Source of the DNA: Tetragonia tetragonoides
Taxonomy: Eukaryota > Streptophyta > Magnoliopsida > Caryophyllales > Aizoaceae
NCBI GenBank assembly: GCA_038025085.1
Contig: CM076146.1
Coordinates: forward strand, 19,787,001-19,851,000
Reading direction: 5' to 3'
Length of the DNA: 64,000 nucleotides
Shown here: positions 1-10,852 of the stretch, one piece after another
Numbering within the stretch: the first letter of the stretch is position 1
How the letters are laid out: every line of letters starts with the position of its first letter
Translations under genes and position numbers: made by a program
Notes under the pieces: generated by a model
What the model saw: the letters and a program-made list of their open reading frames with translations, nothing else
Database searches by the model: none
Told to the model about the DNA's origin: nothing

Positions 1-1268
1 TGGGAAATAACAAACATGATACCTACTAGCTTTATCCGCAAAAACGGAACAAGCTAGAACACAAGCCAGAAAAAGGCGGGCGTGCTGCTCCGTCGTGACC
101 TTCTTCAGCTTCCTCGGGTTGGTCAAGAACTGGACCATGACGTTAGTCCGCCCATACTTCATACCATCCCAGTTAGCCCCAAAAAGGCCAAACATCTCTA
201 CCATGGCATCCCTGCTCACATCTCCATAAGTGATAGGAATACCGGTGCAAGGGAGCCCTGAAATGAGACCGAACTCGAAAGGGGTGATCATGATCTCACC
301 CATAGGAAAATGAAAAGTACTGGTAGTATCCCATTACCGCTCCGCAAGACCTCTAACGAGCAAGCGGTCGAAGCGCTCAGCAGAAGCGATGGACGCTAAA
401 AAGTGACCGAAGCCAGAACGCTCCACAATGGCGTTGACCGCAGGAGTCACATACCTACGGGCTTTCTCGATACCGGAAAGGCTACTGTAACCCCGCAAGG
501 TAGTGTCGACATCCTACACAACACAATAATTGCAAGACAATTAGCTAGGTGATCCTAGTAACAACTACCAATCTCCGGTTTAGCCCTAAATTTTTACAAC
601 TCGTAAAATTTAGCATTTTAGCTAAACCAAAATGACAAGAAAGAATTTTAAAGATAACGAATTTCACACAAGTTTGTTCTCCACAAATATATTCAAAAAA
701 CCATCTACCACCACAACAAAAATAAACTTCACCCAAGTTTGTTTTCACAAAAAGTATACATGATAATTGCAACGAGAACAAATTTCATACAAGTTTATTT
801 TCCACCATTAAAGATGAATTTCACGCAAATTCATTCTTCACATGCAAAATATATTCGATACAAGAAACCTACGGGAATTCACAAATTAGCAAGAAAAACA
901 ATTTCACGCAAATTGGTTTTTCCACATTTAGCTACACTACAGTTCTCAACCTAAAAATTCTATGTTTGCCTACACACGATTTTCTAAGTGTAAAATAGCA
1001 AAGGAAAAAAAAAAAAAAAACGACATACCTGACATTTGGTGCCAACGGTAACCAAATGCTCCTTCTTCTTGAAAACAAGATCGTTGGGCTCCCAACGATC
1101 GGTAGGATGAAAATGACTACGAGTGAACTCGTCCTGGACTAATCGGTGCTCACCCACCTGGTGATGGGGTATACTGGAAATAAAAACCCAAGTGAAAACA
1201 TTCGGGGCCTTATGAACAACAATCTTTTGCTCATTCCTTTTCCTACCTCCTCTAAGTTAAGGAGCCAT
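1..1268 (-). pseudogene. Plant mobile domain (PMD) antisense gene of element 0, broken
   Basis: Two exons are visible on the minus strand. Exon 1 is c(1029..1268), starts with MAP and ends CAG|GTATGT. The intron c(514..1028) ends TGTAG. Exon 2, c(1..513), runs off the window. Exon 2 carries the hallmark PMD stretch PMGEIMITPFEFGLISGLP followed by FLACVLACSVFADKAS. This matches the aminotransferase-like PMD family, which occurs in plant transposons and in a few host silencing proteins. There are two nonsense codons: TAA at c(1257..1259), codon 4, and TAA at c(334..336), where a Trp is expected. The gene lies antisense to element 0, between its pol (outside the window) and its 3' LTR, like the PMD genes at 14896-16480 (-) and 35066-37867 (+). 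Exon structure is read by eye. The family call is firm; any function is inference. Confidence 0.75.
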
Positions 1269-1520
1269 GGATGAAGAGCAAAAATGGAGTTTTTGAAAAT
1301 TTGAGTGGAACTCACAAATTCACACAATTTTGAGTTTTGACACTCAAAAAACACAAGAACAACCAACAAAATCAAGTTCTACTAAGAATTTGAGCAAGAA
1401 AACCTCAAGATTTGAAGCTAGGGGCTTTGATGGAGGTTGAGAGCTTTGAAGAGAAAAATGGAGGAGAGAGAAAGGAGAAGGCAAAATGGGAAAGATGACC
1501 CATTTCGGCCTCCCCTTTCC

Positions 1521-1735
1521 CTTTTATAAATGCACACCCTCGGAAAACCTAATATTCGGTCAAACCACTTAGGTGGACGGTCAGACCGCCCAACTGGCGG
1601 TTAAACCGCAAGCCAGGCGGCTTGGCCGCTAGTCCCAACGGCTTGACCGTTTGGCCGAGTGGTTCAACCGCTCCACCAAGCGGTTCGACTGCTTGACGTG
1701 GCGGTTTAACCGCCTGACCCACTCTCCCTCTTCTG
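1521..1735 (-). promoter_or_regulatory. Minus-strand promoter with TATA box and GCCGCT/AGCGGC cluster
   Basis: Read on the minus strand, a TATA box (TTTATAAAAG, about 1521-1533) lies roughly 255 bp upstream of the PMD start codon. Directly upstream of it, 1560-1735 is packed with short copies of GCGGTT/GCGGCT and their complements, many as loose inverted repeats such as GGCGGTTTAACCGCC. The same arrangement recurs at other promoters in this window. The TATA assignment follows from position and sequence; the role of the cluster is unknown. Confidence 0.55.
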
Positions 1736-1959
1736 ACGTTCTAAGGGCCATTGGCTCAAAATCAGTGGGCCCCACGCGAGGTCCATAGCAGTTATTTGTG
1801 CACCAAATTCCGTTTATGAAAATCGGATTACTTTGAACCCACAGGTTTGTACATTTATACTCGGCCAAATGGCATGGGCTCGCACCCGACCTAAGGTCTA
1901 AGCAACATTTTATTACCCTTTACAATAACATTTACTACCCATCTTATTTCTAACAAATT

Positions 1960-2495
1960 ATTTTTATTGTGTAACCTACAGCACAGGGTTCCCCTTCGAC
2001 TGATAATCGAATGACGTTTATTGTTTGACCTACAGCACAGGGTCACCCTTCGACTAAAAGTCGAAGGAATTTTGTCATTGCTCTTATTTCTAACGAAATA
2101 TTTTTTTTGTGTAACCTACAGCGCAGTGTTCCCCTTCAACTGAAAATCGAAGGACGTTTATTGTTTGACCTACAGCACAGGGTCGCCATTCGATAAAAAA
2201 TCAAAGGATTTTTATTACTCTGATATCTAGCGAAATACATTTATTGTGTAACCAACAGCATAGGGTTACCCTTCGACTGATAATCGAAGGACGTTATTGT
2301 GTGACCTACCGCATAGGGTCTCTCCCTTCGACTAAAAATCAAAGGATTTCTTATCGTTTATTACTTATCTTATTTCTAATGAAATATTTTTATTGTGTGA
2401 CCTACAGCATAGGGTCTCTCCGTTCGACTGATAATCGAAGGAATTTTATTGTATGACCTACAGCATAGGGTCAAACTCTCAGTCGAATAAGCCGG
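1960..2495. repeat. Tandem repeat (minisatellite) with palindromic units upstream of PPT
   Basis: About eight imperfect units of roughly 55-65 bp share the core TGTGACCTACAGCAYAGGGT followed by a hyphenated palindrome. The best copy, 2047-2067, is CCTTCGACT-AAA-AGTCGAAGG, a perfect 9-bp inverted repeat with a 3-base loop. Some units alternate to give a higher-order period of about 130-140 bp, with TTATTTCTAAYGAAATAT inserted. Tandem repeats just upstream of the 3' LTR are known for Ogre/Tat elements, where they can seed satellite DNA. Confidence 0.85.
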
Positions 2496-2623
2496 GGAAA
2501 TTATTACTTTATCCTAAAAATGATTGTCTATCTCTAACTGATTGTCACCTCATTCAGTTTGCCTGTATTATTGCAAGTATTGGCACTGGAATAGTTTGAC
2601 CTTCGCTCTAGTTGAGCTCGGCC

Positions 2624-2637
2624 AAAGTAGGGGCTTC
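2624..2637 (+). other. Polypurine tract of element 0
   Basis: AAAGTAGGGGCTTC lies immediately before the LTR start TGTAGACACC. The same phrase, preceded by GCTCGGCC, recurs at 17182-17195 before another LTR. It is the plus-strand priming site, placed as expected for a Tat-type element. Confidence 0.75.
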
Positions 2638-3305
2638 TGTAGACACCAAAAATTGTGTCTATGATAAGTCCCCATAAAAACCCGATGATGAAAGGATTGG
2701 ATTTTGCTTGAACTTGGGTTGCGAGAATAAATGCTCTGATGATTAGCACAGTTCATTTGAATTAACCAGTGGAAGCCCTTTGTATAGGTGATCCAAACCA
2801 GTTGGACTCAATTCAAATGGAGTCCAAAACTGAGAGATAGGCCTCTTTGAACCTAAGAGCCCGAAAGGGAACCAAACCCATGAGTCAACCCTTGGTCAAA
2901 CAAGGGAACTCAGTCAATCCCGCGTGGGCCCCCTCGGAAAAGCCTCCCCCGCTTAGAAAAGCAGTCAGGCGCCTATAAAGGCATGCCGCTCCAGGTCCAA
3001 GCGGCCACACTTGAGTTCAAGCGGTGGCCGCTAGGACAAGCGGCTGTGCCGTTAGGCGAAGCGGTTTGACCGCTTGCCAAGCGACTTGACCGCTTGTCCT
3101 TCCAGCTCAGCCGCTCGGCCTAGTTGTATGGCCGCCTGGACCTTTTCACGCGGACGACAAATTCGAGGCCCATTCGATTTCCGTGCCAACCCTGGCAGCT
3201 CCCCCTCTTCTATATAAACAAACCTTAGGGTTCAGTTGAAGAGGTTGGTCTTTTGGTTGGGAATTTGAGATGTTGGTAGATTCTCTCTCTGGTTGGACAT
3301 TAGGT

Positions 3306-3367
<62 letters not shown>

Positions 3368-4240
3368 AAACCAGAAATTCAGATTCTACTCCTACTTTAG
3401 GTTAGGCCTAGCACCACAAAATAAACCTTCACACTTCATAAAGAGAGTGAATTCAAGTAACATAACCCTATAAGTTCATTGTGAGCATCCAGGTAATCCA
3501 ACCTGAGGGTTTTCAATAAATTTTATATTGCTTGTTATTACTAACGAATTTGGTTTATGTGATATGTACATGCATGGCGCGTTTTCGAGTAAAAGGGCTT
3601 GTATTAAGCCTAATTAATGGATGAATGAATGTTTTAAATTTGTTATTTATTGCTTCTTATGTTTAAATTATGCTTTGTTTGTGGATTAGTTGGTGAATTA
3701 TTTGTTTGTCTTCTAACTCGCAGGTTTTAGCATATTTATCGTTTTCTAGCAATAAGAGCATGTAATTTGATAAATTGTTAAAAGTGGTCACAATAATAAT
3801 AATTGTTCAACCCATTAGTTAAAACTAGAAATTTGGACAAATTGAACCCTGTTTGGAACCGTAGCATTAATAATTATATTGAATCGATTAGTAAAGGCCG
3901 TTGTTGTCAACGGGCGAGTTGGGTGCCTAACACCTTCCTAGCTCGTACAGACGCCCCCGAACTCATTTATGAAGTCAATTTCCCCAATAGGGATTGGGGT
4001 GCACAGGAATTGAGTTGACGCCTTTCTAGACTATCGATTTGATTCTAAGGTTTCTAAATTACCTTAAATTTGGTGGCGACTTCTGACAATCTTAATCATG
4101 TCCTTAGTGCAAAAGGAAAATCTTCATGTGCATTCACACTCAAAGATTCACGAAAATCAGAACAATCGCGCTCTCCCAGGCTGCCCGAAACCCGAAGGCG
4201 GGGCGAAGGATAAAGGGGAGAAAAATTCGGTAGCCTATAG
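2638..4240 (+). repeat. 3' LTR of element 0 (Tat-type), fused to a second LTR
   Basis: It starts TGTAGACACC directly after the PPT. A GCCGCT-type cluster spans 3005-3150 and a TATA box (TATATAAA) lies at 3211-3218. An R/U5-like module at 3890-4090 contains AAAGGCCGTTG, CCCCCGAACTCA and AATAGGGATTGGGGTGCA. No clear CA terminus is visible. At about 4240 the sequence changes abruptly into a 329-bp segment of another LTR subfamily that repeats the same R/U5 module. I place the boundary where similarity to the 18.4-18.7 kb LTR begins; the error is perhaps 5-10 bp. Confidence 0.75.
3310..3363. repeat. (TC)n microsatellite
   Basis: About 27 uninterrupted TC dinucleotides, in the likely transcribed leader part of the LTR, roughly 100 bp after the TATA box. 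Confidence 0.95.
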
Positions 4241-4569
4241 TACGGAACCATATAGCATATATAAATATTTGACATGGATAGGCTTAGTAAAGGCCGTTAA
4301 TATGGGTAATTTAGATCAGATTTGTTTTGTTTATTTCGTACCTACACCCCCGAACTCAATATTTAGCCCCTTGGGTATGAGTCAATTTCCAATAGGAATT
4401 GGGTGCACTTTTTGATGGTTTTCAATTATTTGCTAAAAATTGGGGGCAACTTCATTGCTTGTAAATTATTATTCCCCATTATAATTGCATTTGACTTATT
4501 ATTTAAGAACCATTAATTCCAACACTAAAGCACTCGCAAATTAGCGCTGGAAAGGCGAGGGTTCTTACA
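4241..4569 (+). repeat. Truncated 5' LTR of element A (R/U5 end only)
   Basis: This segment closely matches 18403-18737, the end of element A's 3' LTR, sharing AAATATTTGACATGGATAGG, CCCCCGAACTCAATATTTAG and CACTCGCAAATTAGCG. It ends TTCTTACA at 4569, one base before the PBS. About 1.2 kb of the expected LTR is missing on the left, where element 0's LTR abuts. Both LTR remnants point the same way, so this is either insertion of element 0 into A's LTR or a recombination product. Confidence 0.75.
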
Positions 4570-4570
4570 G

Positions 4571-4590
4571 TGGCGACTTCACTGGGGACA
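4571..4590 (+). other. Primer-binding site of element A
   Basis: TGGCGACTTCACTGGGGACA follows the LTR end TTACA by one base. The TGG start fits pairing with a tRNA CCA end. Tat/Ogre elements usually use a tRNA-Arg-type site that begins TGGCGAC. I did not align it to a tRNA set, so the isoacceptor is inference. Element B has a near-identical site at 28960-28979 (-). Confidence 0.8.
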
Positions 4591-5294
4591 TTTGTAAGAG
4601 GGGGTAATTCGAACACTTATCGATGTCAATAATTTGTTGTAGCTATTTGGTTCAATTACCGTATGTGTTTACATTCTTCGCTTTGCATCCATATCATTCA
4701 TATTGCATGCGTTATATCGCAAGATGTCGAAAGACATCACCACAACATAAACAGGAATTACCCTTTGGAGCATTGTCTATGACTTAGGCCGGTGACCCAC
4801 TAGGTCCGAATTACCTTTGCACATAGTCGTGTTCCACCCCATGGAAGTTACATGTTTCCATTCGAGATATGTAAAACGATACGTCTAGTTTTACTATGCA
4901 TTCCATAGATGACGAAACGCATTTGGTCGTGGTTTACCTTATCCAACCATAGATTGTGTCAAGATATTGCATTTAGTCTCATAGTCCATATCAAGGTGCT
5001 AATTGATTTACTTGCCATATTGTGATTGATTGTTTCCTTGCTATGTGATTAGTTTCCATAGAATATTAGGACTACCCCTTAGGATTTTCTTGAGTCCAAT
5101 TTTGGGAAGGATTCCCTTTTGTGCGCTTGTGCGTTTTGTCAGGTTTACAAATAGAGTCTAGGATCTTTTCTTTTTAGGAAATAGAATCCATGTATGATTC
5201 CGACGATGTCAGTGACCATATTAGGGAGACGTTCTTTTCCATACGAATTAGATTGAGTGAAAATAATAAATTCCCGTCAATGATCGTTCACAAA

Positions 5295-5330
<36 letters not shown>

Positions 5331-5843
5331 TCTTACTTTATTTCCTTAAAGCAAGTCAACAGTATATTTTCCTTTCTTGAATTCGGGAATTTTATTCCAT
5401 ATCCAAGTCAAGAGTAGAGTCCAAATTCATTTCCATAATGCGAGTCAAGAGTATAATTACTAATTCTATAGAGTCGAAAGATCATTGACTACAATATACT
5501 ATTTACATAAAATCGCGTCTCTCCTAAAAATCACCATGTTGAGGATTAATGCTAGATTCTCTTCCCACATTTGTTTTAAAAAAATAAATAAAATCTTTCT
5601 TTTCGTGGAGTTTTCCATTTATTTCTATTTTCTTAAACGGGCCTTTTTATCTCCAGCATTGGTAGGAATAAAGATCACGGTCCTAGAAAGTGGGAGAGAG
5701 ACGAGTCCAACAAGAGATTGATCCGCAAGCTGTCATTCGAACCTTCACCGCAAGCACAGTTCGTGGGCCCCATTTGGCTAGAGTACCTTCGCACAGTGCC
5801 ATTGTCACGTCATACCTCGCCACCCGATTCACCTAAGTCTATT
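4591..5843 (+). other. Untranslated leader of element A
   Basis: About 1.25 kb between PBS and gag with no convincing coding frame. It contains a 31-base A run (5297-5327) and AT-rich stretches. Long leaders are usual in Tat elements. Confidence 0.6.
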
Positions 5844-7028
5844 ATGTCTGGAGACGCTAAGAGAATCGTTGACCAAAAGATGGACGATCACGGCGCCCAA
5901 CTGGTCGCCATGAATGCTAGATTGACTGATATGGAAGACCGTGTCACTATGTTGGATCACCCTACTAGGAATGAAGATGAGCCCAAACCAAATGAGGATA
6001 AGACTAAGCCCTCCACTAAAGAGGTCCAAGAACTCCAAGTTAAGCTGAACAGGCTTGAGTCTGTTCTAGGCAAGAGTCTTGTCTTTAATGACATGATCAT
6101 CAATTCCGAAGGCTATGCTCCCCACATTAAGGGAAATTGCCCACTAAGTGTTCCATGCCTGAAGTACCCACATTCAAGGGGCCGGCCGGGACTAATGATC
6201 CACAAGATCACATTAGGGCTTTTACCACTTCATTGGGCCTTAGAGGCATTGAACAAGAGTTGTACGTTCACCTCTTTCCCCAAACCTTAGACTCAGCTGT
6301 TAGGGTCTGGTTTTTCAAACTACCCACTCAAAAGCTGCAAAAGTGGCTACAAGGATATGAAGTACACCAACAACACAAGTGGCTACAAGGATATGAATTA
6401 CACCAACACCAATCATCCCTCCACAAGTAGAGGAAATGAAGTAAATTCCATTGCCGACAGGCGCCCGAGAAGACTTACTCCCCTTGGGATGCCTTATGTC
6501 AAAGCTCTAGACAAATTAGTCAAAGGAGACTATTTGCACCCTATTGGGCCTACTCCTGATCCACCCGTAGAGAAAAGATCGCCATATTGGAAGGAGTCTG
6601 CATTCTGCAAATACCATAGAGGTCGTGGGCACGACATTGAGAAATGCTACACTCTCAAGGAGAAAATTCAGGATCTGTTTGACAATGGCACCATACCATT
6701 ACCTAAAGACGCACCACCGCCCAGTAACAATAATAATCCCCTTGGGAACTCTTTTGCCATTGACATAGAGGAAAGATTCGATCCATCATATCTAATCACT
6801 CCTATTGGGCAAGCCATACAACCATACCCAAGCCCAAGGCCCACGCTAAACATTTGTGGCCTTTGGGACAGTGATGGAAAGGATAATAGACATTATACTG
6901 ATCCTGAAGATGTGCTAACTCCTCAAGTCCATGACATAGCTAATGGAAAAGCATGGTATGATATCTCCGATGACGAGAAAGATGAAGATAACAAGGCTCT
7001 GAATTACCTCACATGGTTAGGTCGCTAG
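5844..7028 (+). pseudogene. Gag of element A (Tat-type), frameshifted and shortened
   Basis: The start is taken as ATG 5844 (MSGDAKRIVDQKMDDHG), giving an acidic coiled-coil-like N-terminus. A frameshift lies near 6135-6170; the next frame has the Tat gag landmarks MPEVPTFKGPAG and ELYVHLFPQTLDSAVRVWF. Much of the gag core then appears deleted. A 36-bp direct repeat (6341-6376 and 6377-6412, 12 codons, in frame) sits at that scar. Frame resumes at 6357 with PRRLTPLGMPYVKAL and the knuckle FCKYHRGRGHDIEKC (about 6603-6648), the C-x2-H-x5-H-x4-C form seen in Tat gag. An in-frame TAG at 7026-7028 ends it, with the protease region continuing in the same frame. The product would form the virus-like particle and bind RNA; this copy is inactive. 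Confidence 0.8.
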
Positions 7029-8714
7029 TTCAGGCCCGAGAACATCTACATGGATCCATCTCAAATACAACATGTAGAGCCTGTATTAATCCCCAATAGG
7101 GATCCAACCCAAAGAGAGGCAACTAAGGAAGATGATGGGACTAATATCCTTAGGCAATTACAAAAGAGCAAAGCTGACATATCCATTTGGCAATTGTTGA
7201 CCACTTTTATCACTCATAGAAGGGCCGTGCTAGAAGCCTTGAACGTAACCACCATTTCTCCAAACGCTACTGCCGAGGATGTGGTTAATCTCCTGGTCCA
7301 AGGAACGTCATCCACACCCATCACCTTCTCTGATAAGGATCTTCCACCCGAATGCATTCACCGCAACAATGCCCTCTATCTAACTGTAATTTGTCAACAA
7401 AGACAAGTCCCCATGACTTTGGTTGACAACAGTTCTGCTGTAAACGTATGCCCCTTGAGGACTACTAAACACCTCAAAATAGACTGCAACAACCTCGCGC
7501 ACTCCGCACAAGGGCTAAGAGCTTACGATAATTCCAAAAGGAACGTTTTAGGCATATTTTCCATGAACATTAACATTGGGCCCATTGAGAAAATGGTCCA
7601 ATTTCACGTCATAGATATTCCGGCCACCTTTATTCTAGTTTTCGGAAGGCCCTGGTTGCATGGGCTTAATGCTGTAGCCTCAACCCTTCACCAAAAGGTG
7701 AGGCTATCTGTAGTAGGATCCACTCTGGAAGTTTGTGCCGATACCATGGTAGCCCAGATAGAAAAAGCTCCAGTCCGAAAGATAGAGCATAACGAGCAAG
7801 ATGAAGAATTATGGGGCTTCGAGAAGATAGCTTTCATAGAAGCAATACAGCCCACGCTTAATGTGAACACTCTACTTAGAGAGCAAAGTTACTTTCCAGG
7901 CACCACTTTGGGTCCTCAACCCAAGGTAACCCAGTCCTGCTGGAACACCAAGATAAAAAATGACCTATTTGGGCTAGGCTATAAGCCCACAAAGCAAGAG
8001 ATCCAAGCCTACATATCCAAGAAAGTGGCTAGAAAGAAAGCCCGCGCGACCAACACGCCCATCTCACATAGCATGGATCCTTATCCTCTAACTCTCAATA
8101 GACAATTTCTCCAAGAAGGCGATCCATACCCCTACTATGGATTCCTAAAACCTTATACGGTCAATGGAATTTTAGTTCCAGGCTTTGAGGCATTTCAAGA
8201 CTGTTTTACTATTAGTGAAGAGGCACCAACACCTCTCAAGGAGGACCAATCCACTAAATGACTTTGGGCTACTTATGGTGAAGAACGTCGCCAATACGAC
8301 GAGGCAAAACTTCCGCTTACTGTGCATTTTAATGAAGGTTTTGACACATCAAAGCTGATCGCCCCAATCGGGCCCTATCACGCCACCTGGAAGCACGAGA
8401 TGAATTGGGCTCCAGTCGAGGAAGCCAAGTACAAGTTCACGATCCGTAATGGTCCTTTAGAAAGGCCCAGTTCTGATTCCGAGTCTGATTCTGAATCCGT
8501 TATCCTAGAACTGTCGGGTAGTCCACCCCCGTCTATTCCTTTTGCTTCTAAGGTCGTTAGTGATGACCTCATTGATGTATTGTCCGCTTTTATTAATGTT
8601 ATGAGTGTCTATTTTGCTTACTCGGATTGCCTTGTTGCTAATAATTCAGAAGACAAAACAGAATTGCCAAAAGAAGTCATTAAAGCACTAATCGAACATG
8701 AACAAAAGACTTAA
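7029..8714 (+). pseudogene. Aspartic protease and linker region of element A pol
   Basis: Continues the gag frame. The retropepsin-like core runs from PMTLVDNSSAVNVCPL (catalytic Asp codon 7425-7427) to DIPATFILVFGRPWLHGLNA (about 7610-7670). The usual D-N-G is D-N-S here (Gly to Ser, GGT to AGT), so activity is doubtful. Downstream is a Tat-type linker with FGLGYKPTKQEIQAY (about 7960-8010), resembling a G-patch-like segment. In-frame TGA at 8259 and TAA at 8712 interrupt an otherwise continuous frame. It would normally process Gag-Pol. Confidence 0.75.
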
Positions 8715-9589
8715 ATAGTCGAAGAAACAGAGACAATAAATATTGCAACTAATGATGAGCCACGCCATGTGCAAATTGGCTTGTCTTTAACTTCTAATGA
8801 ACGCGAACAATTCGTAACACTCCTAAAGAATTATACGATATTTTTGCCTGGTCCTACAAGGACATACCCAGTATAGACCGCAACATTGCCCAACATACCA
8901 TCCCGCTAAAACCCGACTGCAAACCAGTCAAGCAAAAGCTAAGAAGAATGAAACCATAGTGGGATCTTAAGATCAAGGAAGAGGTCCAAAAACAGCTCGA
9001 TGCAGGCTTCATAAGAGTGGCCAACTACCCCGATTGGGTAGCCAACATCGTTCCAGTCCCAAAAAAGAATGGATGGGTACGAATGTGCGTGGATTTCAGG
9101 GACTTAAACAAAGCAAGCCCCAAAGATGACTTTCCACTACCCCACATAGATGTTCTAGTAGACAATACAGCATGACAACGGCCTCCTATCATTCATGGAT
9201 GGGTACGCAGGATACAACCAAGTCTTGATGGCCAAAGAGGATGAAGAGAAAACCAATTTCATCACACAATGGGGCACTTATTGCTACACCGTAATGCCAT
9301 TCGGGCTTAAGAATGCAAGGGCTATATATCAAAGAATCGCGACTACCCTACTCCACGATATGATGCACAAAGAGGCTGAAGTCTACGTGGATGACATGAT
9401 CATAAAATCTAAAGAAAGAGAAGGGCATGTACCCTCACTTCAAAAGTTCTTCGATAGGCTTAGGAAGTACAACATGAGGCTCAATCCCAAAAAGTTCACA
9501 TTCGGAGTTACATCCGGCAAATTTTTAGGATTCGTCCTAAGCGCTAGGGGATCGAGATTTATCCATCCAAGATCAAGGCCATAATAGAT
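8715..9589 (+). pseudogene. Reverse transcriptase of element A
   Basis: Ty3/gypsy RT motifs in order: DIFAWSYKDIPSID (about 8840-8880), WVANIVPVPKKNGWVRMCVD, FRDLNKASPKDDFPLP, then MDGYAGYNQVLMAKEDEEKT (from 9195), MPFGLKNARAIYQR and the catalytic box VYVDDMIIKSK (YVDD at 9384-9395). Disruptions: a frameshift near 8835, TAG in KP*WDLK (about 8958), TGA near 9172 with a frameshift before 9195, and another frameshift near 9555. The polymerase residues are present but the frame is not. It would copy element RNA into DNA in the particle. Confidence 0.85.
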
Positions 9590-10222
9590 ATGCCCCCACC
9601 GAAGACAGAAAAAGAAATCAAGGGCTTCCTGGGAAGAATCCAATACATTAGTAGGTTCATTTCCAAGTTGACTATCACCTGCGAGCCTATATTCAAAAAT
9701 CTCAAGAAGGAGATAAAAACGGAATGGGACGAACAATGCCAAAAAGCCTTTGACAAAGTTAAGGCCTATCCGTCCGAACCACCTGTACTCGTACCGCCCA
9801 CTCCAGGCACGCCTTTAATTCTCTACACAGAAATATCAATGGGGGCCATGCTAGCCCAAGAAATAAACAAGGAAGAGAAAGCCATCTACTACGTGAGCAA
9901 GAAGTTTCTAGAATATGAAACCCGCTACTCCTCTCTAGAGAAGACATGCCTAGCCTTGGTCGCCACAACCAAGAAACTGCGACATTACATGCTCCAATAC
10001 ACGATCTACATAAGATCGTGAGAAAATCCTCAGAAATATATATTTGAAAAGCCCATCCTGAATGGTAGAATAGCAAGATGGACCGTCCTTCTGTCTTAGT
10101 TTGACCTCAAATTTGAACACCAAAAAGAAATTAAAGGACATGCTATCTCGGAATACCTAGCTGATAAAGCCATAGACGAGCCCGAACGCATAGAAGAATA
10201 CCACTTTCCAGACGAAGGGGTT
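9590..10222 (+). pseudogene. RT connection and first RNase H domain of element A
   Basis: The open part, 9590-10021, has FLGRIQYISRFISKLT (RT thumb/connection) and then AIYYVSKKFLEYETRYSSLE and KTCLALVATTKKLRHYML, typical of the RNase H next to Ty3/gypsy RT. The region that usually carries the first catalytic Asp (LILYTEISMGAML) is shortened and lacks that Asp. A TGA at 10019-10021 and a TAG near 10098 break the frame before the second RNase H. Confidence 0.75.
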
Positions 10223-10852
10223 ATGACCCTAGACACCGAGACTTGGAAACTTTACTTCGATCGAGCATCTAATCAAAAGGGCTTTGGGGTAGAAGTACTA
10301 ATTGTATCTCCTGACGGTGCACATACACCTATTTCGGTCAAGTTAGACCACGAAGTCACCAACAATGGCGCGGAGTATGAAGCTTGCATAATAGGACTGG
10401 AATCCACCATAAGCTTTGGTATTAAAAAGCTTCGAGTCTATGGTGACTCGTCGCTCATAATCAACCAAATTTCCAAAGTATGGAAAGTCAGAAGTGAATC
10501 CTTGGCACTCTACCAAGAATACTTAGACCAAATCAAAATACATTTTACATACCTTTCACGAGAAGATAACCAGTTTGCAGATGCCTTGGCTAAATTAGCA
10601 CGCATGATCAACATACATAACTCTATTCGAATGATGCCCATTTGTGTACAAAGAAGGTTCGAACCCTCATATTGCGATGCTTTGGAGGTATTTCATGATG
10701 AAGAAGATGAATGGTACACTGATATAAAGAACCTACTCGTCCATCATATTTACCCTCTTGATTCTACCCCTAGAGCCCAAAAGGCACTTAGATGGCTCGC
10801 AGCCCAATTCATTGAGGTACAGAATCATATATACAAGAAAACCCGGGATTAA
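10223..10852 (+). CDS. Second, archaeal-type RNase H (aRNH) of element A
   Basis: A 209-codon open frame with all four expected acidic positions: WKLYFDRASNQKGFG (Asp at 10259-10261), NNGAEYEACIIGL (Glu), RVYGDSSLIINQ (Asp) and DNQFADALAKLA (Asp). A second RNase H between the first one and integrase is a known mark of the Tat/Ogre group. The last 60 residues (QRRFEPSYCDALEV and following) are the linker into integrase; the TAA at 10850-10852 reflects a frameshift just before the zinc domain. This domain is absent from elements B and C. Confidence 0.8.
   Translation: MTLDTETWKLYFDRASNQKGFGVEVLIVSPDGAHTPISVKLDHEVTNNGAEYEACIIGLESTISFGIKKLRVYGDSSLIINQISKVWKVRSESLALYQEYLDQIKIHFTYLSREDNQFADALAKLARMINIHNSIRMMPICVQRRFEPSYCDALEVFHDEEDEWYTDIKNLLVHHIYPLDSTPRAQKALRWLAAQFIEVQNHIYKKTRD

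Noticed and set aside
4571..4590. PBS sequences as remnants of tRNA genes
   Set aside because: Only the 12-20 bases complementary to a tRNA 3' end are present, directly after LTR ends; no tRNA body follows.
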